Position numbers and translations under genes: made by a program
Shown here: positions 35,585-44,700 of the stretch, in pieces
How the letters are laid out: every line of letters begins with the position of its first letter
How positions within the stretch are numbered: the first letter of the stretch is position 1
DNA from: Stigmatella aurantiaca
GTDB taxonomy: Bacteria > Myxococcota > Myxococcia > Myxococcales > Myxococcaceae
DNA: 64,000 nucleotides
Assembly: GCF_900109545.1 (NCBI RefSeq)
Contig: NZ_FOAP01000014.1
Coordinates: 1-64,000 of the forward strand
Direction of reading: 5' to 3'
Notes under the pieces: model-generated
Told to the model about the DNA's origin: nothing
What the model saw: the letters and a program-made list of their open reading frames with translations, nothing else
The model's database searches: none

Positions 35585-37369
35585 ATGCACGTTCCTTCCA
35601 AGACCCAGAAGCCCACGCTGTCCACCCCTGTGGCCCCCCTGGCCCCGGCCGCCCCGCTGACGAAGAGCGCGGCCCCGGCGAAGGCGTCCACCGCGCGCCC
35701 GAGCCAGGAGACCTCGAGCTTCACCCAGGCCTCCAAGGCCCGTGTGGCGCTGAGCGCGGAGCCCACGAAGCGCACGGGCCCGCTGGCGCTGAACAGTGCC
35801 CAGGCGCAGGCGGCCATCCAGAAGACGGTGGACTTCGTGCAGGAGAAGGCCCACCGGGGCCTGGTGCCTGGCGTGGACGCCTCCCAGGCGCTGGCGCCCG
35901 TGTCCGTGGAGCATGACGCGCTGGGCATGACGCACGTGCGCATGGACCGCCGGCACGAGGGCGTGAAGGTGTTCGGCGAGCAGGTGATTGGCCACCTGAA
36001 CCGCGAGGGCCAGGTGGAGAGCCTCACCGGCAACGTCGCCCGGCTGCCCCAGGGGCTGGGCTCGGCGCCCACGAAGCTGTCGGCCCAGGACGCGCTGGCC
36101 CTTGCCCAGAAGCAGTTCGCGGGGCAGACGGACCGGACGCCCACCTCCGAGCGCGTCATCTTCCAGGGCAAGGACGGCCAGTACCACGCCGCCTACCACG
36201 TGGAGCTCACCCACACCTCGAACCTCAAGGCCGAGGACCGTCCGCAGCGGATGAACTACCTGGTGGATGCGAACTCGGGCGAGCTGCTCACGCAGTACAA
36301 CCAGATGGGCGGCATCGAGCTGCCCCACGGCAAGGGCGCCGCGGCGGCCCCGGCCCCGGGCACGCCGAAGGCCTCCACGCCGGAGCTGCCCGCCACCGGC
36401 AAGGCGGATGACACCACGCTCTACAGCGGCAAGGTGGAGCTCTCCACGAAGAAGAACGCGGACGGCACCTACAGCCTGGAGGACAGCACGCGCGGCAAGG
36501 GCGTGGTGACGGTGGACGCGCAGAACAAGAGCCAGGCGGGCCGCGTGCTGCCCATCACCGACAAGAACGATGCGTGGGGCGAGGCCACGGACCCTTCGCG
36601 CAACAAGGCCGCGGTGGACGCGCACTACGGCGCGGCGATGACGTACGACTTCCTCAAGGACGTGCTCGGCCGGGACTCGCTGGACGGCAAGGGCGAGAAG
36701 CTCGTCTCCAACGTGCACATCGGCACCCACTACGTGAACGCGTACTGGGACGGCCAGCAGATGAACTACGGCGACGGGGACGGCAAGCAGTCGGGGCCGC
36801 TCACCACGCTGGACATCGCGGGCCATGAAATCGCCCACGGCCTCACCGAGCGCACCGCGGGGCTCATCTATGACGGGGAGTCGGGCGGCCTGAACGAGGC
36901 GTTCAGCGACATCATGGGCACGGGCGTGGAGTGGTACGCCTCGCAGAAGAACCAGGCGGTGGAGTTCGACTGGAAGATGGGCGAGGACGCGTGGACGCCG
37001 GCCAACGGCACCGGGGACGCGCTGCGCTACATGGACGACCCGTCGAAGGACGGCTACTCCATCGACCATTACAAGAACTTCCCGAAGCAGACCGAGGTGC
37101 ACGGCTCCAGCGGCATCGCCAACAACGCCTTCTACCTGCTGGTCAACGGCGGCACCAACCGCACCTCCAAGGCCGAGGTGAAGGACGGCATCGGCATGGA
37201 GAAGGGGCTCCAGGTGTACTACCGCGCCCTGGCGCACTACATGACGCCGAACACCACGTTTGCCCAGGCCCGCCAGGCCACGGTGAAGGCGGCCACGGAC
37301 CTGTACGGCGCAGGCTCCGCCGAGGCCCAGAAGGTCGCCGAGAGCTGGAGCGCGGTGGGCGTGAACTGA
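35585..37369 (+). CDS. M4 family (thermolysin-like) metalloprotease
   Basis: This 594-aa protein is a zinc endopeptidase. The active site HEIAHGLTE has zinc ligands His414 and His418 and catalytic Glu415; the third ligand Glu is in GGLNEAFSD about 20 residues later. A prodomain of about 215 residues (VDFVQEKAHRGL, FGEQVIGHLNREG) and a C-terminal M4 domain ending in AQKVAESWSAVGV complete the usual layout. The N-terminus is not a normal signal peptide: the first 40 residues are Pro/Ala/Lys/Thr-rich with no hydrophobic core. Secretion for prey or protein digestion is expected for the family, so the export route is an open question. The ATG at 35585 has only a weak ribosome site. A strong hairpin follows the gene. 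Confidence 0.93.
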   Translation: MHVPSKTQKPTLSTPVAPLAPAAPLTKSAAPAKASTARPSQETSSFTQASKARVALSAEPTKRTGPLALNSAQAQAAIQKTVDFVQEKAHRGLVPGVDASQALAPVSVEHDALGMTHVRMDRRHEGVKVFGEQVIGHLNREGQVESLTGNVARLPQGLGSAPTKLSAQDALALAQKQFAGQTDRTPTSERVIFQGKDGQYHAAYHVELTHTSNLKAEDRPQRMNYLVDANSGELLTQYNQMGGIELPHGKGAAAAPAPGTPKASTPELPATGKADDTTLYSGKVELSTKKNADGTYSLEDSTRGKGVVTVDAQNKSQAGRVLPITDKNDAWGEATDPSRNKAAVDAHYGAAMTYDFLKDVLGRDSLDGKGEKLVSNVHIGTHYVNAYWDGQQMNYGDGDGKQSGPLTTLDIAGHEIAHGLTERTAGLIYDGESGGLNEAFSDIMGTGVEWYASQKNQAVEFDWKMGEDAWTPANGTGDALRYMDDPSKDGYSIDHYKNFPKQTEVHGSSGIANNAFYLLVNGGTNRTSKAEVKDGIGMEKGLQVYYRALAHYMTPNTTFAQARQATVKAATDLYGAGSAEAQKVAESWSAVGVN

Positions 37370-37381
37370 CCGCTGGGAGCA

Positions 37382-37408
37382 CCCCGCTTCGGTCCAGCCG
37401 AAGCGGGG
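37382..37408. terminator. Bidirectional terminator between M4 protease and metallophosphoesterase
   Basis: A perfect 11-base stem CCCCGCTTCGG (37382-37392) / CCGAAGCGGGG (37398-37408) with a 5-base loop, placed 13 bp after the protease stop and 20 bp from the stop of the convergent gene. No long U-tract, but the position between convergent genes supports a terminator. Confidence 0.7.
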
Positions 37409-37427
37409 GCCCTTCCGGCAGTGCGCT

Positions 37428-38894
37428 TCAGCGCACCCAGGCGATGTTGCTGATCGTCCGCTTGGAGCCGTCCTGCTTCTCCTCGTTCGTCATCGGGGCG
37501 TAGACGCGCGTGGCGGCCGTGTTGGCGGCCGTGTCGATCTCCACCAGCCGCGTCGGGTTGGTGGCGCCATCGTGGTAGCAGTTGAGGAACTGGTAGATCT
37601 TGTTGCCCTTGACGCCCGTGTCCTCGCGGTAGCCCGCCTTGCCCACGTGGCCGGAGAAGACGAAGCGCACGTTGGCGTACTGCTTGATCAGGTTGTCGAA
37701 CACGTACTGAGGGCTGTTGTTGCCGTAACCGCCCTGGGTCTGCTCGATGCCGGAGCTGGACGTCAGGTGCGAGTGCGTGATGAGGATGACGTTGTGGCGC
37801 GGGTGAGCCTCCAGGACGGTCTTCGCCCAGTTGACCGCCCCAGTCCTCGGCCACAGCTCGAGGTTGAGCACGAGCCAGCTGAGCCCGCCGGCCGTGAAGG
37901 TGTGGTAGGCGTTGTCGATCTTCCCCGCCTCGTACACGCCCGCGAGCGCCGTGAACCGCGACGTGGGGAAGTACTGGTTGAACGTCGTGGTGTTGCGGAG
38001 GTTGGCGTTCACGTTGCCCGGACAGGCGCTGCCTCCCTGGCACACGGCGGCCGTGTCGTGGTTCCCGATGGCGAAGGCATAGGGAATGCGGGCGGTGTCG
38101 AGCACCGTCACCGCGTCACTGGCCCGCGCGTAGTGCAGGTGGTCGGACGTGTCCCAGTCCACCATGTCCCCGGTGTGCGTGACGAAGCGGATGTCGAGCG
38201 CACCCTTGTTGCTGGCCAGCCACTGCACCCGGTTCGTGAACAGCTCGGGCCGGTAGACGATCTCCTGCTGCGTGTCCGGAATGACGACCAAGGTGAACTG
38301 GGTATCGGACTCTTCCGGCGGCGCCACGGCCGCCGTGGCGTAGAACTTGATTCCCTCGGCGGTCCAGCCGGCCGCGCTCAGGCTGCTGCGCTCGGCCTCC
38401 GTCGTGGCGAACCGGTGCTTCAGGAGCGTGGGGCTGACGAAGCGGTACACCGGGATGAGGCAGTCGCCCGGCGTCTTCGACGCGTAGAAGCCAGTGCCCT
38501 CATCCACCGTGTAGCCATGGTTCGCGGCGGCGCTGGCCTTCTCGTTCGCGTCGATGGTCCAGAGGTGGTCCTTCTTCTCCGGGCTGTACAGGCGGTAGAC
38601 CGGCGAGAGTCCGCTCGCGGTGGCCGCCGACGCCTGGAAGGCGACGCCCCGGTCCTCGGTGTAGCCGTATTTCGTGGAGGCGTTCGACGCCTCGTTCGCG
38701 TTCACCGTGTAGAGGCTGTCGCCTCCGTCAGGCTTGATGCGGTGGTATACCGGCACCGCCAGCCCGGGGCACGCCAGCTCGGCCCGCCCCGTGGACCGAG
38801 GCCCCTCCTCGGCTTCCGCGCCGCCGCACGCGCCCGCGCAACCGGCCAGGAAGAGGACCGCAGCGACCTTCCATGTTCTCACGAGCAACTCCAT
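37428..38894 (-). CDS. Metallophosphoesterase lipoprotein with DUF5648-type repeats
   Basis: This 488-aa protein has a lipoprotein signal (VAAVLFLAGCAGACG, first Cys modified). Residues about 45-185 contain three copies of a beta-propeller-like repeat with VYR-x-x-SP and H-x-x-T motifs (SLYTVNANEASNA, HLWTIDANEKASA, HRFATTEAERSS), matching the DUF5648 type. The rest is a calcineurin-like phosphoesterase with the metal-binding series VVIPDTQ, THTGDMVDW, IGNHDT, LITHSH and SGHVG. It should hydrolyse a phosphoester at the cell surface; the substrate is unknown. The gene has its own upstream region of about 100 bp and converges on the M4 protease. Both genes are probably exported hydrolases. Confidence 0.88.
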   Translation of the reverse strand: MELLVRTWKVAAVLFLAGCAGACGGAEAEEGPRSTGRAELACPGLAVPVYHRIKPDGGDSLYTVNANEASNASTKYGYTEDRGVAFQASAATASGLSPVYRLYSPEKKDHLWTIDANEKASAAANHGYTVDEGTGFYASKTPGDCLIPVYRFVSPTLLKHRFATTEAERSSLSAAGWTAEGIKFYATAAVAPPEESDTQFTLVVIPDTQQEIVYRPELFTNRVQWLASNKGALDIRFVTHTGDMVDWDTSDHLHYARASDAVTVLDTARIPYAFAIGNHDTAAVCQGGSACPGNVNANLRNTTTFNQYFPTSRFTALAGVYEAGKIDNAYHTFTAGGLSWLVLNLELWPRTGAVNWAKTVLEAHPRHNVILITHSHLTSSSGIEQTQGGYGNNSPQYVFDNLIKQYANVRFVFSGHVGKAGYREDTGVKGNKIYQFLNCYHDGATNPTRLVEIDTAANTAATRVYAPMTNEEKQDGSKRTISNIAWVR

Positions 38895-39002
38895 GACTAG
38901 GGTGAAAGACCAGATTAAACGTCAATTCTGACCGATATCACCCGCCCCCGCCTCTGGCGAGGGCGTTGAGAACACTGCTGGCTGCGCTACACCCGCGAGG
39001 CC

Positions 39003-39698
39003 CTACTTCTTCTCTTTCAGGGCCTGGATGACTTCGCGCGCGGCGGCCACGGACGAGGCCGGGTTCTGCCCCGTCACGAGCCGGCCGTCCCGCACCGCGA
39101 AGCTCTTCCACATCGGGCCCCGCTCGTAGCGCGCGCCCAGCTCCCGCAGCCGCGTCTCCAAGGCAAAGGGCACCACCTTGTCGAGCTTCGCGCCCTGCTC
39201 CTCCTCGTTCGAGAAGGCCGCCACGCGCTTGCCGGCCACGAGCGGACGGCCCTCCTTGTCCTTCACCCCTACCAGGGCCGCGGGCCCATGGCAGACCGCC
39301 GCCACCACGGAGCCCCGGGCGTACCCGTCCGCGAGCAGGCGCTGGAGCGGCGTGTGCACCGCCAGATCCCACATCACCCCGTGCCCGCCCACCACGAAGT
39401 AGGCGTCGTACGTGTCCTTCACCTTCTCCAGCACCAGCGTGTTCTCCACCTTCTTCACCGCCTGGGGATCCGCCAGGAACGCCTTGGAGACTTCGTCCGC
39501 GTCCTTCACGCTCTTGGGGTCCGCGGGCGCCTTGCCCCCGCGCGGCGAGGCGATGTCCACCTGCGCCCCCGCCTCCGTGAACTCCTTGTAGGGCGCCGCC
39601 AGTTCCTCCAGCCAGTAGCCGGTGCGCTCCGGGGTGTCCCCCAACTGCTCATGACTGGTGACAATCAGCAGGATCTTCACGGCCGCCAGCAGCTTCAT
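39003..39698 (-). CDS. DJ-1/PfpI superfamily protein (Hsp31-like)
   Basis: This 231-aa protein has the nucleophile elbow VVAAVCHGPAALV with Cys136 followed by His137, a GGHG oxyanion motif at 104-107 and a Glu near residue 31 that normally polarises the Cys. This set is found in Hsp31-type chaperone/glyoxalase members and related class I amidotransferase-like proteins. A role in repairing or removing reactive carbonyl damage is possible; the sequence does not separate glyoxalase, deglycase and protease roles. The ATG at 39698 faces the LysR gene, 108 bp away, so the regulator probably controls it. Confidence 0.87.
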   Translation of the reverse strand: MKLLAAVKILLIVTSHEQLGDTPERTGYWLEELAAPYKEFTEAGAQVDIASPRGGKAPADPKSVKDADEVSKAFLADPQAVKKVENTLVLEKVKDTYDAYFVVGGHGVMWDLAVHTPLQRLLADGYARGSVVAAVCHGPAALVGVKDKEGRPLVAGKRVAAFSNEEEQGAKLDKVVPFALETRLRELGARYERGPMWKSFAVRDGRLVTGQNPASSVAAAREVIQALKEKK

Positions 39699-39806
39699 CG
39701 TTCTCTCGCCTCGCGTGGGCCCTGGTCGTCAGGGCTCCCATGGCCCCAGAAGTACCGCCACGGGATTCCCAAGAAAACCGAGCGCTTCTTCACATACACT
39801 CAAGCC

Positions 39807-40844
39807 ATGCTTGGCAATCACGAGGCGCTGTGGACACTGTGGGAAGTGAGCCGCGCGGGCACCCATGCCGCCGCCGCGGCCCGGTTGGGCATCACCGCCT
39901 CCGCGGTCGGCCAGCAGCTCAAGGCCCTGGAGCAGCGGCTCGGCGTGGCGCTGTTCGAGCGGGTGGGACGCCGGGCCCGGCTCACGCCCACCGGACAGGC
40001 GTTGATTGCCCAGCTGGCCGAGCACCTGCCCGCCCTGGACGCGGCGCTCGACGCGGCGGCCGAGACCCAGCGCACGGTGAAGGGCGAGGTGTCCCTGGGC
40101 GGCCCCTGGCCCTTCTGCCGCGCCTGGCTGCGGCCCCGGCTGCCCGGGCTGATGGAGCGCTACCCGGAGCTGCGGCTGACCATCCGCTTCGAGGTGGCCA
40201 GCCTGCTCATCCGCCGGCTGCTCGCGGGCGAGGTGGATCTGGCCATCGTGGGCACCCTGCCCGAGGAGCCGGCGCTGGAGGTCCGGGAGATTGGCCAGGA
40301 GCACTTCCTGGCCGTGGCCTCGCCCGCGTATGTGCGGAAACACGGCACGCCGCGCACGGCCCGCGACTTCGCCCAGCACCGCTTCATCGCGTTCGACCCG
40401 GACCTGGCGATGCTCGCCCCGTGGTGGCGCGCGGCGTTCGGGCCCCAGGAGCCGCTGCCCTCCCAGGTGGTGTGCCACATCGCGAACCTGGACGAGATGC
40501 TGGCGCTCGTGGAGGCTGGGTGTGGCATCGCCGTGCTGCCGGGCTACCTGGTGGGGCCCGTGCTGGAGGCCGGGCGCGCCGTGGCCCTGGAGCCCGAGTC
40601 CCGGCGCGCCTCGCTGCGCCGCCCGCGAGGCACCCTCTGGCTGGCGTGGCGCAAGGCCGCGGCCCCGGCGGCGCGCTTTCTCGCCGTGCGAGACTGGCTT
40701 CTGGAGGGCGCCGGGCTGGCGGGTGAATTCACGGTGGCCATTCCTCCCGGGACGAAGTACGGAAGGGAGGCCCCTGCTCCTTCGGGCAGGCGACACGACA
40801 CCCAAAGGGCTCCGCTGGGGCCCGGGAGAAAGGCCCTGCGGTGA
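39807..40844 (+). CDS. LysR family transcriptional regulator
   Basis: This 345-aa protein has an N-terminal winged helix-turn-helix (LWTLWEVSRAGTHAAAAARLGITASAVGQQLKALE in three parts, then LFERVGRRARLTPTG) and a C-terminal periplasmic-binding-like ligand domain (about 95-300). The start at 39807 is chosen because the DNA-binding helix begins right after it; the open frame extends upstream but has no homology there. It is divergent from the DJ-1/PfpI gene and overlaps the following SDR gene by four bases, so it may regulate both sides. LysR proteins usually bind a site in the divergent region; I could not pick a convincing T-N11-A box by eye. Confidence 0.9.
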   Translation: MLGNHEALWTLWEVSRAGTHAAAAARLGITASAVGQQLKALEQRLGVALFERVGRRARLTPTGQALIAQLAEHLPALDAALDAAAETQRTVKGEVSLGGPWPFCRAWLRPRLPGLMERYPELRLTIRFEVASLLIRRLLAGEVDLAIVGTLPEEPALEVREIGQEHFLAVASPAYVRKHGTPRTARDFAQHRFIAFDPDLAMLAPWWRAAFGPQEPLPSQVVCHIANLDEMLALVEAGCGIAVLPGYLVGPVLEAGRAVALEPESRRASLRRPRGTLWLAWRKAAAPAARFLAVRDWLLEGAGLAGEFTVAIPPGTKYGREAPAPSGRRHDTQRAPLGPGRKALR

Positions 40845-41662
40845 GCACGCTGAAGGGAAAGACCCTGTTCATCACTGGCGCGAGCCGAGGCATTGGTCTG
40901 GCCATCGCCAAACGCGCCGCGCGGGACGGCGCCAACATCGTCATCGCCGCCAAGACGTCCGCGCCCCACCCCAAGCTGCCCGGCACCATCTACTCGGCCG
41001 CCGAGGAGATTGAAAAGGAGGGCGGCAAGGCGCTGCCCCTCATGGTGGACATCCGCCAGGAGGAGCAGATCCACGACGCCGTGAAGCAGGCCGTGGAGCG
41101 CTTCGGGGGCATCGACATCTGCGTGAACAACGCCAGCGCCATCAGCCTCACCGGCACGCTGCAGACGCCGATGAAGAAGTTCGACCTGATGTTCGGCGTC
41201 AACGTGCGCGGCACCTACGCCACCACCCAGGCGTGCCTGCCGGAGCTGCTCAAGGCGAAGAACCCGCACGTGCTCACGCTCTCGCCGCCGCTCAGCATGA
41301 AGACCAAGTGGTTCCAGGGCCACGTGGCCTACACCATGGCCAAGTACGGCATGAGCATGTGCGTGCTCGGCATGGCCGAGGAGTTCCGCGAGAACGGCGT
41401 GGCCTTCAACGCCCTGTGGCCGCGCACCACCATCGCCACCGCCGCGGTGAACATGCTGGGCGGCCAGGAGATGATGGATGCCAGCCGCACCCCCGACATC
41501 ATGGCCGACGCGGCCTACGCCATCCTCACCCGCGACAGCCGCGCGTGCACCGGCAACTTCTTCATCGACGACGAGGTGCTGCGCGAGGCGGGCGTCACCG
41601 ACTTCGACAAGTACCTGGTGAAGCCCGGCACGCAGCCCCTGCCGGACTTCTTCATCGACTGA
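40841..41662 (+). CDS. Short-chain dehydrogenase/reductase, HSDL2-like
   Basis: This 273-aa protein has the SDR cofactor motif TGASRGIG (13-20), NNAS in the middle and the YTMAK active-site pair at about 168-172. The long segment after the cofactor motif (AAKTSAPHPKLPGTIYSAAEEIE) and the DEVLREAG-D ending match the hydroxysteroid dehydrogenase-like 2 group, often linked to fatty acid metabolism. The usual catalytic Ser position reads in the stretch TLSPPLSM, as in that group. The start is a GTG that shares four bases with the LysR stop, so the two are translationally coupled. It is followed by a strong hairpin. Confidence 0.9.
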   Translation: MSTLKGKTLFITGASRGIGLAIAKRAARDGANIVIAAKTSAPHPKLPGTIYSAAEEIEKEGGKALPLMVDIRQEEQIHDAVKQAVERFGGIDICVNNASAISLTGTLQTPMKKFDLMFGVNVRGTYATTQACLPELLKAKNPHVLTLSPPLSMKTKWFQGHVAYTMAKYGMSMCVLGMAEEFRENGVAFNALWPRTTIATAAVNMLGGQEMMDASRTPDIMADAAYAILTRDSRACTGNFFIDDEVLREAGVTDFDKYLVKPGTQPLPDFFID

Positions 41663-41680
41663 GGCAAGCGCCTCGCTTCC

Positions 41681-41714
41681 ACGCGGGGGCCCTGAAGCGC
41701 CCAGGCCCCCGCGT
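41681..41714. terminator. Bidirectional terminator between SDR and large membrane protein
   Basis: A perfect 11-base stem ACGCGGGGGCC (41681-41691) / GGCCCCCGCGT (41704-41714) with a 12-base loop, between convergent genes. GC-rich, no U-run. Confidence 0.65.
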
Positions 41715-41719
41715 CCGCC

Positions 41720-44700
41720 TCAGCCCTCCCAGGCGGCCAGCAGGGAGCGGACCCGCGCATACCGCTGGAGCAGCCGCTCGCGGTGCGCGCTGAGCAGCAC
41801 CATGAAGCCCACCACCATCAGCCCCAGCAGCGACAGGAACGCGGCGCCCACGCGGTGGTCGCGCATGCCGAAGCGCACCAGGTTGGCGGCCACGCACGTC
41901 ACCAGGAACGCCGAGCCCAGGTAGACGTAGGAGCGGATGCGCAGGGCGATGCCCGCGCCCACGCCCAGCAGGCACAGCCCCACGCACAGGAGCATCGCCT
42001 GGCCGTTGTTGAACATCAGCGGCTGCCAGGCCCCGGCGGCATAGATGACGGTGACGGCCAGGGCGCGCAGCCGCGCCAGGGTGTCGGGGGCGAGTGAGTC
42101 CCGGAAGACGCCCAGCAGCACCAGCAGGGAGAGCCCCGCGGGGATGAGGTAGTACTGCGGCTCGCCCGCGCCGGAGCCCACCCAGACGACGAGCAGCGCG
42201 GCGTTGAAGGCCAGCGCGGAGGCCAGCGAGGCCATCCCCCGGCGGACCGGGTGCACGGCGAACGCGGCGAAGTGCGCGGCGTGCCCCACGAGCAGCGCCG
42301 CGGTGGCGGCCGTCTCCCCCCACGGCGCGGTGCACAGCCCCAGCAGCGGGAAGAGGAAGGCGCCCACGAAGGCGGGCCGGCGGAGCGCGGCGAGCGAAGA
42401 GCCCTCGCGCCGCGCGAAGACGCAGAGGCCCGAGAAGAGCGCGCCGCTCACCAGGGCCACGAGGCTGTCCGTCATGCCCAGCCCCTGCCCCCCCATGCCC
42501 AGCAGCCGCGCGCCGAGGTAGCCCAGCACGAGTGTGGCCTGCGCGAAGTAAGCGGACAGCGTGTCCTCCTGGGAGACCGCGCGGCGCACGAGCGCCACCA
42601 GCAGCACGGTGCAGCCTGCCCCCATTACGAGCGCTTCCCGGAGCGTCCCCCCCGCGCCGCTCAGCGGCACCAGCACCAGCCCCAGGGTCATCTCGAAGAG
42701 CGCCAGGGCCGCCAGGACATGGCCCATGGCCCGGCGGACCTTCGTCCCCGCGAGGTGGAACGCCACGGCGGCCAGCACGGCGGTGGCCGCGCCCAGGTGG
42801 GGCACGAGGAGCGCCGCGCCCCGGCCCGTGGAGAACACGGCGCCCAGGAACGCGAGCAGCGCGTGGACGGTGACGAGGGTGCCGAGCCAACCCAACGGCT
42901 CCACGCTCCGGCGCCGGTGGACGACGGCCCACAGGGCCGCCGCGGCCAGCACGAAGCTCAGGGGCGTGCTCACATGCCGCAGGCTGTGCAGGCCGATGAG
43001 GGCCAGCAGCGCGAGGATCCACCCACCGTGGTGCAGCGCCTCGCCCACAGAGACTTCCCGCTTCTCCAGGAGCATGCCCGCCAGACACAGCACGAGCCCC
43101 GCCGCGCCCACGGCCACCGGCATCCACCCTGGAGCCACCGCCGCGACGAGCACCGCGCCCAGCAGGCCCGTGGCCCCGTAGGCCATCCCCTGCTCCCGGG
43201 AGACCATGAGGAGCAGCGCCGTCACCGCCGCGAGCCCCGCCACGCCTGGGGACAGCGTGCCCGCGCCCCCCACCCCCCACTGGCGCGCCACCAGGCCCCC
43301 GAGCGTGAGCATGCCACCCACCCACAGGGGCTCACTCCAGGTGTCCTCCAGCCTCGGGAGCACCTGGGCCACCGCCGCCGAGAGAGCCCGCTGCACGCGG
43401 CCGGACTGGCACAGCGCGGACAGGAGCGCCGCGGCGAACGCCACCCCGGTGAAGGCGAGCGGGGCGAACGGATGCACCGTCCAGAACCCGCCGCCCGGCA
43501 CCCAAGCAGCCACCGCCAACGTGAGGACCGCGCCCGTCAGCAGCCAGCGTGAGGACAGGAGGAAGGCCGCCAGGACCAGCACTCCCGCCACCCCCGCGAG
43601 GGAGGCAGCAGACAGGTGGTCGTACACGGCCACGCAGGCGAGGAAGAGCGCCCCCAGCACCAGCACCGGACGGAAGGCCCGGTCGGGCTCGCACCGGAAG
43701 AAGGCCCAGGTCCACATGGGACGGTGGTGCTCGAACACGCCGAGCGCCAGCAGGGCGGCGGCCGCGGGGAACCAGGCTCCGGGGATGAAGACGAGCAGCG
43801 GCACCGCCAGGGCCAGACGCAGGGAGGGCCTCGCGCCCGGCAGGAGCGCCAGCGCCACCGCGAGAATGAGGAGCGCCACCCCGGAGGCCTCGGTCACCAC
43901 CAGGCCACACCCCACCATCACGAAGGCGGCCTGCAACCAGCCGGACAGGGCTTGACGCGACGCGGGCTCATGCGTCCCCAGCAGCACCCGCGCCACGGAG
44001 GGGACATGCTCCACGGCGCGGAGCACCAGGAGCCCCAGCAAGGGCAGGAACGGCGCGATGGCGGGCGCGGGCCCTCGCAAGGACAGGAGCGCTGCCGAGA
44101 GCACGGGGGCGAAGAAGATGAACACGGGCTGCCGGGTGGCACGCACCCACAGCAGCGGCACCAACGCCATGCACCCGAGCAGGAGCGCTACCGGGGCACG
44201 GGTCCACCACACCACGGGCGCCAGGGGCAGGATGAGCAGGGACGCGATGCTGGCCGCGAGCGCAAAGCGCCCCCCTCCCGCCAGCACGTCGCGCACCCAC
44301 CGCCGCTCTTCCAGAAGGGCCAGTGCGCCCAGGGCGGCCGCCAGGAGGGGCAAACCCTCCCGGAAATGCAGGGCCCCCATGGCGGCCCACCCGGCCGCGG
44401 CGATGACGCTCAGGGACGCAGGCAACGCCCGCGCCGTGAGGAGACAGGCCAGCGCCGCACCAAACAGCACGCCCACGTAAAAGGGCGAGGAGGCCGGCAT
44501 CGCCATCACCGGCACGAACACGCCCGCGAACACGGCCAGGCCCGCCGTGGTGGTGCTCGCACTGCGGCCCCAGCGCGCGGCGGCCAGCGAGGCCCCCAGG
44601 GCCCAGAGGACCATGCACGCCATGGACAGCCCCGGCGTCAGCCACGGCCAGGGAGAGAAATGAACGCCGTCACTCCAGGTGGGCAGGAGCGCCAGCCCCG

